Below are positions 7,964 through 9,038 of a DNA stretch of 9,038 bases, piece after piece (positions within the stretch are counted from its first letter, which is position 1; each line of letters starts with the position of its first letter). The notes below the pieces were generated by a model. The model worked only from the letters and a program-made list of their open reading frames with translations, was not told where the DNA came from and ran no database searches. The stretch comes from Verrucomicrobiota bacterium (GTDB taxonomy: Bacteria > Verrucomicrobiota > Verrucomicrobiia > Limisphaerales > J093): contig RFJD01000192.1 in assembly GCA_003695015.1 (NCBI GenBank), forward strand, positions 1 to 9,038. Direction: 5' to 3'. The translations under genes and the position numbers were made by a program.

Positions 7964-8845
7964 ATGAAAAGCACCGTTCTGTCCGTCCTTCGAAGCTGCA
8001 TCCGGGCGGGCCCGTCGGCCCGGTGGGTGCGGTTGACCGCGGCGACCTCACTGGGCCTGGCCGCGGTCCAAGCCTTTCCCCCGGCCCCGCCGCACATCCT
8101 CTACGGAACCGTCCGGGACGAGACCGGCCGGCCCATGGACGCCGGGGAGGCCGTCGTCGTGCTCGAAACCGCCGGCGGCGTGCGGCTGCGCACCGGCTTG
8201 ACTCCCGGCCTGATCCCCGGAGCCAACTACCGCCTGGCGGTCCCCATGGACGCCGGCCTCACCCCGGACAATTACCAGCCCACCGCCCTCCGGCCGGAGG
8301 TTTCCTTCCGACTGAAAGTGGTCGTCGGTGAGACGGTCTGGCTGCCGCTGGAGATGCAGGGTCGCTTCGACCAGCTCGGGCAACCGGCGCAGCGGACGCG
8401 CATCGATCTGACCCTGGGGGAAGACCTCGACGGCGACGGCCTGCCCGATGCTTGGGAGCGCGCCTTGGCCGCCATGCTCGGAGGGGGGCTGGATGAGGAG
8501 GACATCCGGCCCGGTGACGACGCCGACCACGACGGCCTGAGCAACCTGGAGGAGTATCTGGCCGGGACGTATGCGTTCGATCCGGAAGACGGCTTTCGGA
8601 TCGAGCTGATCGAGGCCGGCGAGGCGGGGCCCTCGGTGGAATTCCTGGCCCTGCGCGGCCGCACCTACTCGGTCGAAGGCTCGGCGGATCTGCATTCTTG
8701 GAGCCCGGTCGCCTTCCGGCTCGGGGAAGAGGACCCATCGGTTCCGGCCCGCACCACCTACCGTGCGGAGGATGTCCGCCGGGTGCGCGCCGTCATCGCG
8801 GGCGACCTGACCCGGCTGCGGTTTTTCCGCCTGATGGTGCGTTGA
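7964..8845 (+). CDS. Exported protein with paired EF-hand-like calcium loops
   Basis: A 293-residue protein of unknown function. The N-terminus has basic residues (K2, R10, R14, R20, R23), then a hydrophobic stretch LTAATSLGLAAV and a signal peptidase I-type site after V35-Q36-A37, before FPPAPP. Residues about 42-130 are beta-type (ILYGTVRDETGRPMDAG opening), resembling a carboxypeptidase-regulatory or Ig-like fold. Two calcium loops follow: D154-L-D-G-D-G-L-P-D-A-W-E165 and D186-A-D-H-D-G-L-S-N-L-E-E197, each with ligands at 1, 3, 5 and 12. The C-terminus (about 207-293; TYSVEGSADLHSW, then RFFRLMV) is a beta module I associate with exported verrucomicrobial proteins. The gene starts 13 bases after the giant gene's stop with no Shine-Dalgarno, which suggests translational coupling. 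The ATG at 7964 is preferred; GTG at codon 22 would shorten the n-region. C12 is not in a lipobox. Confidence 0.93.
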   Translation: MKSTVLSVLRSCIRAGPSARWVRLTAATSLGLAAVQAFPPAPPHILYGTVRDETGRPMDAGEAVVVLETAGGVRLRTGLTPGLIPGANYRLAVPMDAGLTPDNYQPTALRPEVSFRLKVVVGETVWLPLEMQGRFDQLGQPAQRTRIDLTLGEDLDGDGLPDAWERALAAMLGGGLDEEDIRPGDDADHDGLSNLEEYLAGTYAFDPEDGFRIELIEAGEAGPSVEFLALRGRTYSVEGSADLHSWSPVAFRLGEEDPSVPARTTYRAEDVRRVRAVIAGDLTRLRFFRLMVR

Positions 8846-8848
8846 ACC

Positions 8849-9038
8849 ATGGAACCCCGCAGTCCTGCACCGGTTGTTCGGCCCCAACCACCCGCCCGCC
8901 TGCCCTGGTTGACGGGCTTGGGCGTGGGCGCGCTGCTGCTGGCGCTCTGGCTGGTTCCCCAGTGGCGCCAGCGGACCCGCGCGGGCGGTCCGGTGGAGGT
9001 CCCCCGGAGCGAACTCGAGCGGCGGGCCGGACGGCTCC
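8849..9038 (+). CDS. Membrane-anchored protein, 5' part only; possible YwqK/MORN-variant family
   Basis: The first 63 codons of a gene cut by the right edge of the window. ATG at 8849 lies 3 bases after the preceding stop, with no Shine-Dalgarno, so translation is probably coupled. Residues 1-17 are proline/arginine-rich (MEPRSPAPVVRPQPPAR). Residues about 18-37 (LPWLTGLGVGALLLALWLVP) form one membrane span or uncleaved signal anchor, followed by QWRQRTR. Basic residues on both sides leave the topology open. The segment VEVPRSELERRAGRL (49-63) resembles the opening of verrucomicrobial proteins annotated as YwqK-family antitoxins, which carry MORN-like repeats further on; none of those repeats fall within the window. 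The family call is tentative, the reading frame is not. Confidence 0.75.
   Translation, partial: MEPRSPAPVVRPQPPARLPWLTGLGVGALLLALWLVPQWRQRTRAGGPVEVPRSELERRAGRL

Noticed and set aside
7997..7999. Cysteine 12 of gene 2 as a possible lipoprotein cysteine
   Set aside because: The preceding residues (VLRS) do not form a lipobox, an arginine sits two residues before the cysteine, and the hydrophobic core comes later, at residues 24-35.
6043..8097. 684-codon open frame on the minus strand
   Set aside because: It is in the same antisense register as the rejected frame to its left and is explained by the same codon scarcity. It runs across the giant gene's end and the next gene's start without any sensible product.
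8132..8256. Direct repeat of 14 bases (cccatggacgccgg) at 8132 and 8243
   Set aside because: Both copies encode the same in-frame P-M-D-A-G within gene 2. With only 14 bases and no extended similarity around them, this is best taken as chance or a minor strand repeat, not a mobile or regulatory element.
8048..8887. 279-codon minus-strand frame over gene 2
   Set aside because: It is a shadow of gene 2, whose calcium loops and signal peptide prove the + strand is the coding one.

Overview
The window is high-GC (roughly two thirds G+C by eye) and almost entirely coding on the + strand. It holds one giant open frame (about 2,650 codons), a 293-codon gene 13 bases behind it, and the first 63 codons of a third gene that runs off the right edge, 3 bases behind the second. 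No stretch over 300 bases lacks a gene. I see no RNA gene, IS element, CRISPR array, convincing terminator or promoter. The three genes look like part of one transcription unit, and whatever drives it lies left of the window.

The likely source is a verrucomicrobial bacterium (Pedosphaera/Limisphaera-type), with Planctomycetes as the alternative. This rests on protein style, not a database match. Gene 2 ends in the DGLPDAWE ... DGLSNLEEYLAGT calcium-loop pair followed by a 'TYSVEGSADLHSW' type C-terminal module, a combination I associate with exported verrucomicrobial proteins. The near absence of Shine-Dalgarno sequences before genes 2 and 3 fits that picture.

Gene 1 (7-7950) is an exported giant with a Sec-type signal peptide and only three cysteines. 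Its N-terminal ~1,200 residues look beta-rich, with an internally duplicated motif (WPA-[LV]-LGRY-x-L-x-WP) and an Ig-like putative domain near residues 882-975. The middle (about 1437-1960) is helical and contains an EF-hand/dockerin-like loop plus strongly patterned blocks I cannot name. The last ~625 residues follow the layout of the C-terminus of Tc-toxin TcA subunits: helix, glycine-rich 'LPxxxxxGxSSGG' tip, helix, a 'LFDLAxRYAxxAxxAFxYE' segment, then a beta domain ending in W-x-L-x-IP ... DIxLHxxxYxxxG. I infer a TcA-like helical hairpin plus TcB-binding-type domain. No TcB or TcC partner is visible here.

Gene 2 (7964-8845) is a small exported protein with two canonical 12-residue calcium loops. 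Gene 3 (8849 onward) starts with a membrane anchor and then a 'VEVPRSEL' segment resembling the start of verrucomicrobial YwqK/MORN-variant proteins. Together they may form an uncharacterised cell-surface or secreted cassette. That a Sec-exported TcA-like giant is coupled to these two genes is the main point of interest in the window.
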